Assembly: GCF_025567465.1 (NCBI RefSeq)
Contig: NZ_JAOQKI010000017.1
Location: forward strand, 1 to 52,692
Source: Roseburia_C amylophila
GTDB lineage: Bacteria > Bacillota > Clostridia > Lachnospirales > Lachnospiraceae
Direction of reading: 5' to 3'
DNA: 52,692 bases
The notes beneath the pieces were generated by a model that worked only from the letters and a program-made list of their open reading frames with translations, was not told where the DNA came from and made no database searches. Shown one piece after another: positions 7,837 to 16,814 of the stretch (position 1 is its first letter; the number at the start of each line of letters is the position of its first letter). The position numbers were made by a program, and so were the translations under genes.

Positions 7837-8580
7837 ATGGGATATATGTTAAACGATAATTTAGAGCAGCAACTTATGCTTTTATACGATTATTGGTTTA
7901 TCCAATTTGATTTTCCTGATAACAACGGCAATCCTTATCAGATTTCAGGTGGAAAAATGGTTTGGAATGATACTTTGAGGCGTAATATTCCTGAAAACTG
8001 GAAAGTCCAATCTGTAATTTCAAACTGTTTATCTTCCGTAATAAAACCTGGAGTTAAAATCTTTAATACAAAAACATACCTAGCAACAGCCGATGTTAAA
8101 GGCACTTCTATTTCAACAGGAACTATTGTTGATTATGACGGCAGAGAAAGTCGTGCTAATATGCAACCAAGTATAAATTCTGTATGGTTTGCTAAAATGA
8201 AAAATAGCATTAAACATCTTTACCTAAACAAAGAAATGCAACCTATTATTTCAAGTTCTATTCTTTCAACAGGATTTTGTGGATTACAATGCAACGAAAT
8301 CAGTTTTGAATATATTGCTTCTTATGTTTCAAATGCATATTTTGAAATTCATAAAGATATGCTTGCTCACGGAGCGACCCAAGAAGCTGTAAACAATGAT
8401 GATTTAGCCGGCGTTCACATTATTATTCCTGAAGATACAGTTTTATGTGCTTATCACGAAACTACTCAAGCTATATATGCACAAATAAGTAAAAACGTTT
8501 GTGAAAATCAAGAACTTGTTAAACTTCGTGACTGGTTGCTGCCTATGCTGATGAACGGTCAGGCTACCATCAATGACTGA
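7837..8580 (+). CDS. hsdS: Silent hsdS C-terminal half (inverted cassette B)
   Basis: A plus-strand frame of 247 codons that encodes only the second half of an HsdS: the end of the central helix (LNDNLEQQLMLLYDYWFIQF), one target-recognition domain and the final helix RDWLLPMLMNGQATIND. It faces opposite to the rest of the operon. It is bounded by inverted copies of the 13-bp core (7851-7863 and 8586-8598). Flipping it would fuse it in frame, through the shared I-N-D-N-L codons, to the hsdS N-terminal half at 8599-9134, giving an HsdS of about 425 residues. The ATG at 7837 may be fortuitous; no convincing ribosome site precedes it, so I think the cassette is silent now. Confidence 0.85.
   Translation: MGYMLNDNLEQQLMLLYDYWFIQFDFPDNNGNPYQISGGKMVWNDTLRRNIPENWKVQSVISNCLSSVIKPGVKIFNTKTYLATADVKGTSISTGTIVDYDGRESRANMQPSINSVWFAKMKNSIKHLYLNKEMQPIISSSILSTGFCGLQCNEISFEYIASYVSNAYFEIHKDMLAHGATQEAVNNDDLAGVHIIIPEDTVLCAYHETTQAIYAQISKNVCENQELVKLRDWLLPMLMNGQATIND
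7851..7863 (+). repeat. hsdS inversion site 3 (inner end of cassette B)
   Basis: AAACGATAATTTA on the plus strand, encoding NDNL of the silent HsdS half. The flanking bases (TTAGAGCAGCAA) resemble those at site 2 (TTAGAGCAACAA), so sites 2 and 3 match over about 22 bases in inverted orientation. Confidence 0.88.
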
Positions 8581-9134
8581 TACGGTAAATTATCGTTTAT
8601 CTTATTATTTGTTCGGATTTTCATTTCCATTTTATATAATAAATCGCCTATTCTTACCTGTTCTTCATAATCCGGCAGATATAAATACAAAAATGAAAAC
8701 ATATCCTCATTAAAGCTTGCCCTCAAAGTCATTATCGTATTGCAATCTAATACTTTACGAAAATACTTACTTCTCAAAAAGAAAGCAATATACTTTGAGT
8801 ACACTATTCCCGTTGTTTTCGGTCTTAGTCTTTTTACAAAACCACTAAAAGTTGCTTTCGGATAGTCTTTAACAGCAACACAACTCATTGCCAAAGCGTC
8901 AACGGTTTCACTTGTTCTTGTAATAAACACATCATCTTTTTTTACAGAAAATATTTCTTGCTCTTTAAGAGATGTATCCATCAAATCTGGTAATTCTTCA
9001 GGCAGAAAATAATTATTAAACACGGTACTAAATGATATAAATGGGGAACCGTGTCCGGCTTGTTCTTTTGATGAAGATATACCTGAACTCATTTCATATA
9101 AATCACTAAATTTGTATTTTGTAAGTTTACTCAT
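8559..9134 (-). CDS. hsdS: hsdS N-terminal half, truncated in the present orientation
   Basis: A 191-residue frame starting 8 bases inside the end of hsdM, so it is the original operon copy of the specificity gene. It carries one complete target-recognition domain (about 5-160) and the start of the central helix (KMEMKIRTNNKINDNL). After the NDNL codons, exactly at the core site, the sequence changes to PYQSLMVA and a stop. That tail comes from reading into the back of inverted cassette B. The present product is half an HsdS; such halves sometimes dimerise, but the clear reading is a switched-off state. Confidence 0.9.
   Translation of the reverse strand: MSKLTKYKFSDLYEMSSGISSSKEQAGHGSPFISFSTVFNNYFLPEELPDLMDTSLKEQEIFSVKKDDVFITRTSETVDALAMSCVAVKDYPKATFSGFVKRLRPKTTGIVYSKYIAFFLRSKYFRKVLDCNTIMTLRASFNEDMFSFLYLYLPDYEEQVRIGDLLYKMEMKIRTNNKINDNLPYQSLMVA
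8584..8599 (-). repeat. hsdS inversion site 4 (junction of fixed half and cassette B)
   Basis: GGTAAATTATCGTTTA on the plus strand is the reverse complement of site 1 (TAAACGATAATTTACC), a perfect 16-bp match. The core encodes INDNL of the fixed hsdS N-terminal half on the minus strand. Inversion with site 3 would restore a complete hsdS. Confidence 0.88.
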
Positions 9135-10761
9135 ACTTTACCTTCTTTAACTGTTCCATAATTTCTGTTTTCAGTTTGTCGCCCTCTACAAAATATTCCT
9201 GCAACTTCTCTGCATAGGCACTCATACGAGCATTAAACTCGTCCTGTGACAATTCAACATATTCGATTTTTACATCAAAATATTGTCCAGCCGCAAGCGA
9301 ATACTTCTTTTCTTTGATTTCATCATAGGTAACAGCAACTGAAAAATCATCAACAGCCTCTTTATTAAGGAATGTATCGACAATCTTATCAATCTCAAAA
9401 TCACGAAGTCTGCGTTTCTGATTATTACCGTCCTTATATTCTTCTCCCAGTTTTGAAGCATCTATCAGTACAACCTTATCTGTTTTTCTTGAATTATCGA
9501 AAAATAATACTGATACATTAGTTCCGGTATTAGCAAAAACATTTGACGGCATACTAATACAGCCATAAACTATATGCTCGTCTACAATATGTTGTAATAT
9601 TTTCTTTTCTACCCCCGACTTTGCAGTTACAAATCCGGTAGGAACTACAATTGCACCTTTTCCGGTTGATTTCAATGAATTAAGAACGTGCTGAATGAAC
9701 AATGTATAAATTGCCATACTCTCTTTCTTTTTTGCAGGTACTTTCGGAACTCCCGCCCAAAAGCGAACAGGCATCGCTGCTATACGCTCTCTTGTATCTG
9801 AGAAATCCATCTTAAAAGGCGGATTTGAAACTACATAATCAAAAGTTCTTAATTCCTGTCCATTATCACTCTTATGATACGGAGCAATTAACGTATCTCC
9901 CTGAATTGCGTGGTCAAGAGAAGATACCAAACTGTTCAGGATAAGATTAAGTTTCAACATTTTATTGCTTCGTTGTGAAATATCCTGTGCAAAAATCGTA
10001 CACTTATCTTCGCCAATTTTGTGAGCAAGGGCCATCAAGAGTGTTCCAGTTCCAGCAGAAGGGTCATAACACTCAATGCTATGTAAATCAGTTGCATTAC
10101 CAACAAGCAACCTTGCCATAATCGTTGCAATAGCGTGAGGAGTATAATACTCTGCATACTTACCACCGCCTGCGGTATTGTAGTCCTTTATCAGATATTC
10201 AAATATATCTGCGAAGAAGTCATAGTGTTTTTCAAATGCTTCTTCAAAAGAAAAGTTTACCAACTTATCAACCAAAGCACGGGCAAAAGGTGCTCTTGCT
10301 GTATCATCAGTTACATACTGTGTCAGCTTTTCAAAAAGCGGTATTTTAGTGTTCTGAGCAGTCTGAGTTGAAAATATATCAATATTCTTATCCGCTATAT
10401 CTGTCATTGTGCTGTCAAAAATTAAATCAAAATCTCCTTTTGCCTGCTGATTCCATAAATTTGCAATCAGATGCTCTGGGTTAAGAAATGGAATATCTGA
10501 TGGTAAACTATCAAAAATATCCAAGCGGTCAGCATCTGACATTTCAGCATACGCCAACTCCCATTTTTCAGCATTTCTAAGAATTGGACTGACTTTTTTT
10601 ACCTCATATCCAAACTTATCATTGAGAAATTTATAAAGAAAAACCTGCGTAATAATTTTATACTCATTACCATCGTTTCCCATACCATAGGTCTGACAAG
10701 TCGCTTTTAATGCATCTATCAACTCTATGGTTTTTTCTTTTATTGTCTTTGTTTCTTCCAT
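9127..10761 (-). CDS. hsdM: Type I restriction-modification DNA methyltransferase subunit M
   Basis: A 544-residue N6-adenine DNA methyltransferase. The N-terminal HsdM helical domain occupies about residues 5-160. The catalytic domain holds motif I DPSAGTGTLL (near residue 234, S-adenosylmethionine binding) and motif IV NPPF (near 313, target adenine). With HsdS it methylates the recognition site, and with HsdR it forms the restriction complex. It lies between hsdR (11 bases away) and the hsdS half it overlaps by 8 bases, a standard hsdR-M-S operon. Length is usual for the family. Confidence 0.96.
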   Translation of the reverse strand: MEETKTIKEKTIELIDALKATCQTYGMGNDGNEYKIITQVFLYKFLNDKFGYEVKKVSPILRNAEKWELAYAEMSDADRLDIFDSLPSDIPFLNPEHLIANLWNQQAKGDFDLIFDSTMTDIADKNIDIFSTQTAQNTKIPLFEKLTQYVTDDTARAPFARALVDKLVNFSFEEAFEKHYDFFADIFEYLIKDYNTAGGGKYAEYYTPHAIATIMARLLVGNATDLHSIECYDPSAGTGTLLMALAHKIGEDKCTIFAQDISQRSNKMLKLNLILNSLVSSLDHAIQGDTLIAPYHKSDNGQELRTFDYVVSNPPFKMDFSDTRERIAAMPVRFWAGVPKVPAKKKESMAIYTLFIQHVLNSLKSTGKGAIVVPTGFVTAKSGVEKKILQHIVDEHIVYGCISMPSNVFANTGTNVSVLFFDNSRKTDKVVLIDASKLGEEYKDGNNQKRRLRDFEIDKIVDTFLNKEAVDDFSVAVTYDEIKEKKYSLAAGQYFDVKIEYVELSQDEFNARMSAYAEKLQEYFVEGDKLKTEIMEQLKKVKYE

Positions 10762-10772
10762 TGTGTTCTCCT

Positions 10773-13700
10773 TTATGCCACTGAATAAGTATGGTTATAC
10801 TGATCAAGATACTGCTTTGTAATCCTACTCTGTATAAACACTCTGTCCTCACGAGAACTAGCTATTCCCAACTTATCAATACCTGCTTTTATTTGTGTCA
10901 TAACCGTTCTCTCAAAATAGGCATCTTTCTTCAATATGTCATTTCTGTCATATACCTTTTGATCAATATCAGACTTAATAGAAAGTAAAACATTCATAAT
11001 AGACATATCATATTCCGAAACAATCGGTTGCTTATTTTCTGCTTTTCGGGCAAGATTTTCTTCCTTGATTCTTTTATGAACCCTTGCGAATTTCGCATCG
11101 CCATTATATTTTCTCAGCAGAACCGTATTTTTCTTCTGCAATTCGTCAAGTTTTTTTAGAATATCTTCCAGTTCCTTTCCTTGCTCCTCAATCTCAGATA
11201 CACTCTTAGGTTCAAAACCGTGTTGCTTAAAGCGAAGCAAAAATGCTTCCTGCAAAGTAATAAACTCTGGATCATCAGGGTCAATATTCTGAGTAAAAGC
11301 ACGAACAGTCTTTTTATACTTTTCTGTTACTGCATCTTTGCCACCGACGATTCTCAATTCTTCCTCACTGATTTTGCTGAAATTAAAAGTAATATCCTCC
11401 ATTGCTTCATTGACAAGCAACTTTGTGGTTTCATCACTTGCAAAAAGTTCCTTCTGATTTATGTTATCAATATGATGTTGCACCTCTGAAATCAATGATG
11501 GCAACTTTGTTAATTCCATTTTCGCAAATGTTTCCTTCAGCTCATCATCACCAAAAGTTCTTACCAAATTACAGCAATCACGAGCAGCAATAAGAATTTT
11601 TTTAAGTTTAAGCAATTCTTGCTTATCCTCAATCGTGGATATTTCTGAGCTAAATTCTTCTGCATTATCTGTGGTATAGTTAAAAAGAACCTGCTGCACT
11701 TCCTGCATTTGTTTAATGAGTTCTGCCGGGTCTTCAATAACCTGTTTGAATGTATCTGTTTCATTTCCCTCACCAACTTCATTTGGGTCATTAAAACGGT
11801 TCAGTTCTTTGAGATATGCTTCATTTGTTTCCTCAAAGTTCCTTTTTATATTTGCAAAATCAATAACATATCCATAACGATTCTCTTTATATGGTCTATT
11901 AACTCTTGTGATTGCTTGCAACAGATTATGGTCTTTCAATTTTCTTCCAAAATACAAACGTTTCAACCTTGGAGCATCAAATCCGGTAAGAAGCATATTG
12001 AAAACGATAAGAATGTCAACTGTCATATTATTTTTGAAGTCATCAATAATTTTATCTCTTGTATCCTTATCATCACTATCGTGAAGTATTAGTCTAGCTT
12101 GCAAATGACTTTTCATAGAAGCATCTTTATTAAGTTCTGCTTGAATTTCATCAAAATACGCAAACAACTTTCTTGCCTGCTCACTTGTTTCACAAATGAC
12201 CATACCTCCAAGTGTATTATCTCCCTGAATTTGTCTAAATCTCTTTAGGTCAGAAATAATATATCTAAGTAACTCTTTGACATAGTTATCATGTTCAACA
12301 ATCTGACTTTTCTTTACATCCTTCTTTTCCACCAAAGTTTCAAGTTTTTCGTAAATTTCAGAAAGTCGTTCTTTATACTGAGTTTCTATATCCTCACGGA
12401 TAATTTTCAACGTATATCCATCTAAAATTGACTTGTCATAGTAGTATGTATGAATATAATTACCAAAAACTCTCCAAGATTCTCTTTCTTCTTTCAAAAG
12501 TGGTGTTCCTGTCAATGCAATCTTTATCGCGTTTTTATCTGCATCAAGAAGATTAGCCAAGAATGAACCTTCTGGTTTATATCCCCTATGTGCTTCATCA
12601 ATAATAAACACTCTCTGTAAATTCGTTGCATAAGCGGGAAGGTCAACCTTTGACCCATCTTCAGCAAAACGTTGTATATTTACAACCGTAATTTCAGGTT
12701 TTCCTGTATTTCCTTCTTGTGCCTGATTGTTCCGGAACTGTTCCATAAGTTCTACACGGGAACTTGCTGTTTTTACAACTAATCCACGAGCTTCAAATTC
12801 TTCTGAAGCCTGTTTCAGCAAATCAAGACGGTCAACAATGAAATAAAACTTCGCAACTTTATTTTGCTTGCTGAAATAATCAGATAGAACATAAGTAAGA
12901 TAATAAGAAAGAGCTGTTTTCCCGCTACCCTGAGTATGCCATATAATGCCTGAATTAACACCTTCGTCAATCTTACTTCTGACTGTTAAAGCTGCAAACA
13001 TCTGTTGATAACGCATTATATGTTTCTGCTCAATAAACTCTATCCTTCCATTTATTTCTTTATGAAAACGAACATAGGCGATTCCATATTTCAATATGAA
13101 TAGCAGTCTTTCAGGGCTACACATAGACGTCAATACACGATTAGTCGGTGTATAGGTATCTAAGTTTGTTTGATACTCTGGAGAAGTATGGATAACCTGA
13201 CAATTAAAATCAGTCAAAATTTTCTTTTCCACAAGTGGGTCAATATCTTTATATGGAAAATCTGCATTATAAGGTGCAATATCCAAATTAGCAGGATTTT
13301 CTTCTCTAAAACAGTTGAACGGTGCAGACTGTTTTGCTGTCGTACAATAGAAAGTCCCTTGAACTGGAACAATGCCACCCATAGTGTCATATTCCATATT
13401 ATTAGAAAAAATCATCAATTGCGTAATGTTTAAAAATCTCCTAAATTTTTTATTAGGAAATCTCTTTTGGTTCATTCTTTTGCTTTCCGCAACCATGCCG
13501 CCGTGATTATTCGGCTTCTTTACTTCAACAAATACAAGTGGAAGTCCATTCACAAACAATGTAATATCTGGTCTAAATTCATCTTGGTCACGCTTACAAG
13601 TGAACTCGGCAGTAAAATGATATGTATTATTCTTTGGATTTTCAAAATCCACCAACCTAATAGGAGAAACAGACAATAATTGCTTATAAAAACTGTACCC

Positions 13701-13958
13701 TATATCATCATTATCTAATTCCTGCCTAATAGTTTTCAATGTCTGTTCCACTTCTCCTACATGAGTTGGATTAAGTCGTGCAAACTGTTCCTTGAAAACA
13801 TTAATTAAGATATTCGTATCAGGGTCATATACTGTACCAGCCATATCTTCAGTTATTTTTCCAAAATAAGTATAACCAAGTCGTGTTAAATGAACCATTG
13901 CCGGCATTTGAACACGGGTAGCTTCATTAAACATATTTTTCTTGCTAATTGTTGCCAT
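10773..13958 (-). CDS. hsdR: Type I restriction endonuclease subunit R
   Basis: A 1061-residue restriction and translocation subunit. An N-terminal PD-(D/E)XK nuclease domain is seen as RPDITLFVNGLP followed by FVEVKKPN (about residues 129-150). A superfamily 2 helicase motor follows: Walker A GSGKTALS near 345, the DEAH box DEAHRGY near 455, TGTPLL soon after, then motif VI-like QAITRVNRPY. A helical C-terminus probably contacts the methylase. The enzyme cuts unmethylated DNA far from the recognition site after ATP-driven translocation. It is the first large gene of the operon, after a small XRE regulator, and appears intact. Confidence 0.96.
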   Translation of the reverse strand: MATISKKNMFNEATRVQMPAMVHLTRLGYTYFGKITEDMAGTVYDPDTNILINVFKEQFARLNPTHVGEVEQTLKTIRQELDNDDIGYSFYKQLLSVSPIRLVDFENPKNNTYHFTAEFTCKRDQDEFRPDITLFVNGLPLVFVEVKKPNNHGGMVAESKRMNQKRFPNKKFRRFLNITQLMIFSNNMEYDTMGGIVPVQGTFYCTTAKQSAPFNCFREENPANLDIAPYNADFPYKDIDPLVEKKILTDFNCQVIHTSPEYQTNLDTYTPTNRVLTSMCSPERLLFILKYGIAYVRFHKEINGRIEFIEQKHIMRYQQMFAALTVRSKIDEGVNSGIIWHTQGSGKTALSYYLTYVLSDYFSKQNKVAKFYFIVDRLDLLKQASEEFEARGLVVKTASSRVELMEQFRNNQAQEGNTGKPEITVVNIQRFAEDGSKVDLPAYATNLQRVFIIDEAHRGYKPEGSFLANLLDADKNAIKIALTGTPLLKEERESWRVFGNYIHTYYYDKSILDGYTLKIIREDIETQYKERLSEIYEKLETLVEKKDVKKSQIVEHDNYVKELLRYIISDLKRFRQIQGDNTLGGMVICETSEQARKLFAYFDEIQAELNKDASMKSHLQARLILHDSDDKDTRDKIIDDFKNNMTVDILIVFNMLLTGFDAPRLKRLYFGRKLKDHNLLQAITRVNRPYKENRYGYVIDFANIKRNFEETNEAYLKELNRFNDPNEVGEGNETDTFKQVIEDPAELIKQMQEVQQVLFNYTTDNAEEFSSEISTIEDKQELLKLKKILIAARDCCNLVRTFGDDELKETFAKMELTKLPSLISEVQHHIDNINQKELFASDETTKLLVNEAMEDITFNFSKISEEELRIVGGKDAVTEKYKKTVRAFTQNIDPDDPEFITLQEAFLLRFKQHGFEPKSVSEIEEQGKELEDILKKLDELQKKNTVLLRKYNGDAKFARVHKRIKEENLARKAENKQPIVSEYDMSIMNVLLSIKSDIDQKVYDRNDILKKDAYFERTVMTQIKAGIDKLGIASSREDRVFIQSRITKQYLDQYNHTYSVA

Positions 13959-13974
13959 CTTCAGACCTCCTCAT

Positions 13975-14181
13975 TCACTCGTCCAAAACAACCTCGCATA
14001 TATCTCCGATATCACAATGGAACACCTGACATATATTCATCAATACCTCAAGAGATACCGGTTCGTTCTTATTTATTTTAGTTATTGCATATGATGTAAT
14101 CTCTGCTGCCCGCATTAAATCTTGTCTTTTCATCTGATTATCAATCATAAGTTTTTGAAGCTTATTATAACATATTCTCAT
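13975..14181 (-). CDS. Small XRE-family regulator of the restriction operon
   Basis: A 68-residue helix-turn-helix protein (MKRQDLMRAAEITSYAITKI, then EVLMNICQVFHCDIGDICEV), close in form to the short Cro/C.AhdI-like regulators. It is the first gene of the hsd operon, ending 16 bases before hsdR. Proteins of this size at this position act as control proteins that time expression of restriction genes; that role is inferred. Confidence 0.85.
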   Translation of the reverse strand: MRICYNKLQKLMIDNQMKRQDLMRAAEITSYAITKINKNEPVSLEVLMNICQVFHCDIGDICEVVLDE

Positions 14182-14419
14182 TTGTAACGCTCCTATATCT
14201 TATGCTCTTCCTTCATTGCACTTATTTTCTTAACATTATATATCTGAATATTAGCTTTTTCAAGATTTTACAAAGAATTATGCTGTTTTTGAATATCAGG
14301 TGTCGTTTTTTGCAAACACCTTTGTGCAATCAGCTTTTTCTAATTGGTACTGTTGCTATATACTATGGAGTGAAAAGAGACATTAGAAATCAACAAAATG
14401 AAAGAAAAGAGGCGTATTT

Positions 14420-14608
14420 ATGTACTCAATCGAAGAAATCATTTCATCATATAGAAAAAAGAAAGGCTTGCTCCAGCAGGATCTCGCTGATGAATTAGCT
14501 AAGGAAGGTGTTACCATTTCCTACAAAGCTATATCTAACTGGGAAAGAAATCTTGCTGAACCAAGCGTTACCATATTTTACAAGGTGTGTATAATGATAG
14601 TTATGTAA
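14420..14608 (+). pseudogene. N-terminal fragment of an XRE regulator
   Basis: A 62-codon frame with an AGAGG site upstream encodes a complete helix-turn-helix (IISSYRKKKGLLQQDLADEL, ISYKAISNWER, LAEPSVTIFYKVC). After FYKVC, where the family normally continues with a leucine-rich dimerisation segment, it ends in IMIVM and a stop. The sequence to 14760 contains no obvious continuation. I read it as the start of a longer repressor cut short, although a small DNA-binding peptide might still be made. Confidence 0.6.
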
Positions 14609-14735
14609 TAAAGAATAGTACGAGCATTTTTAATTTTATCAGCTATCATAATTCTGTATGCCTCCTTCTTCCATGAGATTACAGCAAACGTAGTAGTAAT
14701 GTCTATCAAAAGGCTTTTACATATTAGATAAAAGC

Positions 14736-14755
14736 ATGTAAAATTTCTTTTACAT
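14736..14755 (-). terminator. Hairpin after the histidine kinase gene
   Basis: ATGTAAAA and TTTTACAT form a perfect 8-bp stem with a 4-base loop, about 20 bases after the kinase stop. On the minus strand GCTTTTATC follows. The stem is AT-rich, so it is a weak terminator at best. Confidence 0.4.
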
Positions 14756-14773
14756 AGCTTAATTGCGGTCTAT

Positions 14774-16150
14774 TTAGCTTGTTTCTTGACTACTCAGGAA
14801 AAATATTTCTACCCTCGCCCCACCTGTATTTTCAGAATTTGAAAGTTTAATACCTCCACCATATTTTTCAGCCACAGTTTTTGCAAAAAATAGTCCCATC
14901 CCATAATGGGCTTCGCCATTTCTACTTGTGTCATCCATAAAAAACTGCTCTGTGCCATGCAATAATGCTTCTTTTGTAAATCCTGATCCGCTATCCTCCA
15001 CAATGAATGTCAGCCGGCCATCCTGCTCCTTTGCGTCAATATAAATGATTCCATTTTCTTTTGTATGCTCCACTGCATTCTGAATCATATTCATTACGGC
15101 CCGGAACATTGGATCATAAGCAATCGTTACCTTTTTATCACTTTGTCCCGCCTTCCAATCTATTTTCTGGTGATAGATTTCTACCAGTCCGAGTGCCTGT
15201 TCCTTTATATCTGCGAAAAAATCTTCTAACCTCACCGTTGTATAGGTAACATCACTGCAATTCCATGATTTTGTGACATCTATCAACTGTTTTACATAAC
15301 TTTGTATCTGTGTTGTGCCGTTCAAAACATAAGTGATATTATTCTTCTGTTCTGTGGTCAGTTCAGTCTCTGAAAGTAGTTCTGCATTTCCCCGTACAAT
15401 CGTAAGAGGTGTTTTAATATCATGCGCCAAAGCAGACATCTGTTGTTTCTTTTCCTGCTCTGTTTTCCACTGCTTTTCTAAAGATTCTCGCAATGCATCT
15501 CGCATATCATCGATTGCCGATAAACAGTCATCAAACTCTTTGATACCGGAACAGGATGTCTCATATTCCAGATTTTGATCCTTTATTTGTCTGATTGCGT
15601 CTAATACAGGCTGCATCTGCTTTTTGATTCTTTTTCCAAAACGTATGGACGGAATGATGATAATCGCTACCGCTCCAATCACTGACATAATACTCATCAC
15701 ATTCTGTGGTCCTATAAAATGCTCCCTCAAAAAAGCTGAATGATATTGAGGTGTCAGGCGATATTGCAATACAACATATTCATTTTCCCTTACAATTACT
15801 TTATAAAAATATTTCCCGGATGCGTTTCCGTACTTTGCAACATTCCATGCTATCTGTTCGTATTGTTCTGACATATCTCCACCTATTTTCTCTCCATTCT
15901 CTGAAAAGATTACATAATCACAAAGTGCAGGAATCATCTCAGCAGTTACTTTATCCGCACGTAAAATCGTATCATATGCTTCATTAATCTTTTGCTCTGC
16001 ATAATTCGCCGGATAGATACAGCCCACACTAATCAAAAGGGACAGCAGCAGCCAAGCAACAATCACCAAACCTACTAATGATCCAAGCATGACCAGTACA
16101 TATCTCATAAAAATCCAGCTGAGTGCATTGCTTCTCTTTACTCTTCCCAT
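14774..16150 (-). CDS. Sensor histidine kinase, lantibiotic-resistance module
   Basis: A 458-residue membrane histidine kinase. TM1 (about residues 12-38) and TM2 (about 148-168) enclose an extracellular domain of about 110 residues. The kinase core has the phospho-acceptor His in ALAHDIKTPL near residue 242, the N box in NMIQNAVEH, DSGSGF and GMGLFFAK of the ATP-binding domain. It overlaps the response regulator by 13 bases and belongs to a five-gene operon with a lantibiotic-type ABC transporter, like CprK of Clostridioides difficile or the NisK/SpaK group. It probably senses a cationic peptide and activates the transporter operon. Confidence 0.92.
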   Translation of the reverse strand: MGRVKRSNALSWIFMRYVLVMLGSLVGLVIVAWLLLSLLISVGCIYPANYAEQKINEAYDTILRADKVTAEMIPALCDYVIFSENGEKIGGDMSEQYEQIAWNVAKYGNASGKYFYKVIVRENEYVVLQYRLTPQYHSAFLREHFIGPQNVMSIMSVIGAVAIIIIPSIRFGKRIKKQMQPVLDAIRQIKDQNLEYETSCSGIKEFDDCLSAIDDMRDALRESLEKQWKTEQEKKQQMSALAHDIKTPLTIVRGNAELLSETELTTEQKNNITYVLNGTTQIQSYVKQLIDVTKSWNCSDVTYTTVRLEDFFADIKEQALGLVEIYHQKIDWKAGQSDKKVTIAYDPMFRAVMNMIQNAVEHTKENGIIYIDAKEQDGRLTFIVEDSGSGFTKEALLHGTEQFFMDDTSRNGEAHYGMGLFFAKTVAEKYGGGIKLSNSENTGGARVEIFFLSSQETS

Positions 16151-16800
16151 TTATATCCAATCCCCCAGACTGTTTTTATCGGTGTATAATCATAATCCGC
16201 AAATTTTGCTCTTATATTTTTGATATGCGTGATAATGGTACTGTCATTACTCTCACTGTCAAAACCAAAGACCTCTTCTAAAATCTGTTCTTTCGAGAAA
16301 ACCTGTCCCCTGTTTTTAGCCAGGAATTCACAAATTTCGTACTCCGCTTTCGTAAGAGGAAGTTCCTTATCATCAACCAATAGTTTCTTTTGAGATATTT
16401 GAATACAGACCCTCCCCAAAACCATCCGGACAGAATGTTCCCTGTGCTCTCTTCTAAGATGTGCATTGATCCTTGCCCGAAGTTCCATCACTCCAAATGG
16501 CTTTGAAATATAATCATCTGCTCCTAAAGAAAGTCCGTTTACCAGACTGTTTTCCTCCGTTTTTGCCGTAAGAAACAAAATCGGACAATCCACAAGTGCC
16601 CTGATTCTTTTGCATAATTCGAAGCCATCAATTCCAGGCATCATAATGTCCAGTAAAATCAGGTCATAACGATGTAATTCTTCCATATTAAGTTTCAGCG
16701 GATTACTTACTTTGGTAACCAGATGTCCATCCTTATTCAAAATGCTTTCTATCATTTCCAGAATTGCCGGTTCATCATCAACTGCCAGTATTTTTGCCAT
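16138..16800 (-). CDS. OmpR-family response regulator, lantibiotic-resistance module
   Basis: A 220-residue response regulator: receiver domain (residues 1-115) with the acidic pair in AVDDEP, the phosphorylated Asp in LILLDIMMPG near residue 52 and Lys in ISKPFG; then an OmpR-type winged helix (about 130-218, ending TVWGIGYKWEE). The start is the ATG of MAKILAVDDEP, with GAGGGA upstream; an earlier in-frame ATG would add 19 residues that overlap the permease gene. It is flanked by permease and kinase genes on the same strand. Its likely target is the 11-bp direct repeat upstream of the operon (19052-19073). Confidence 0.93.
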   Translation of the reverse strand: MAKILAVDDEPAILEMIESILNKDGHLVTKVSNPLKLNMEELHRYDLILLDIMMPGIDGFELCKRIRALVDCPILFLTAKTEENSLVNGLSLGADDYISKPFGVMELRARINAHLRREHREHSVRMVLGRVCIQISQKKLLVDDKELPLTKAEYEICEFLAKNRGQVFSKEQILEEVFGFDSESNDSTIITHIKNIRAKFADYDYTPIKTVWGIGYKWEE

Positions 16801-16814
16801 AGTTTCCCTCGATT

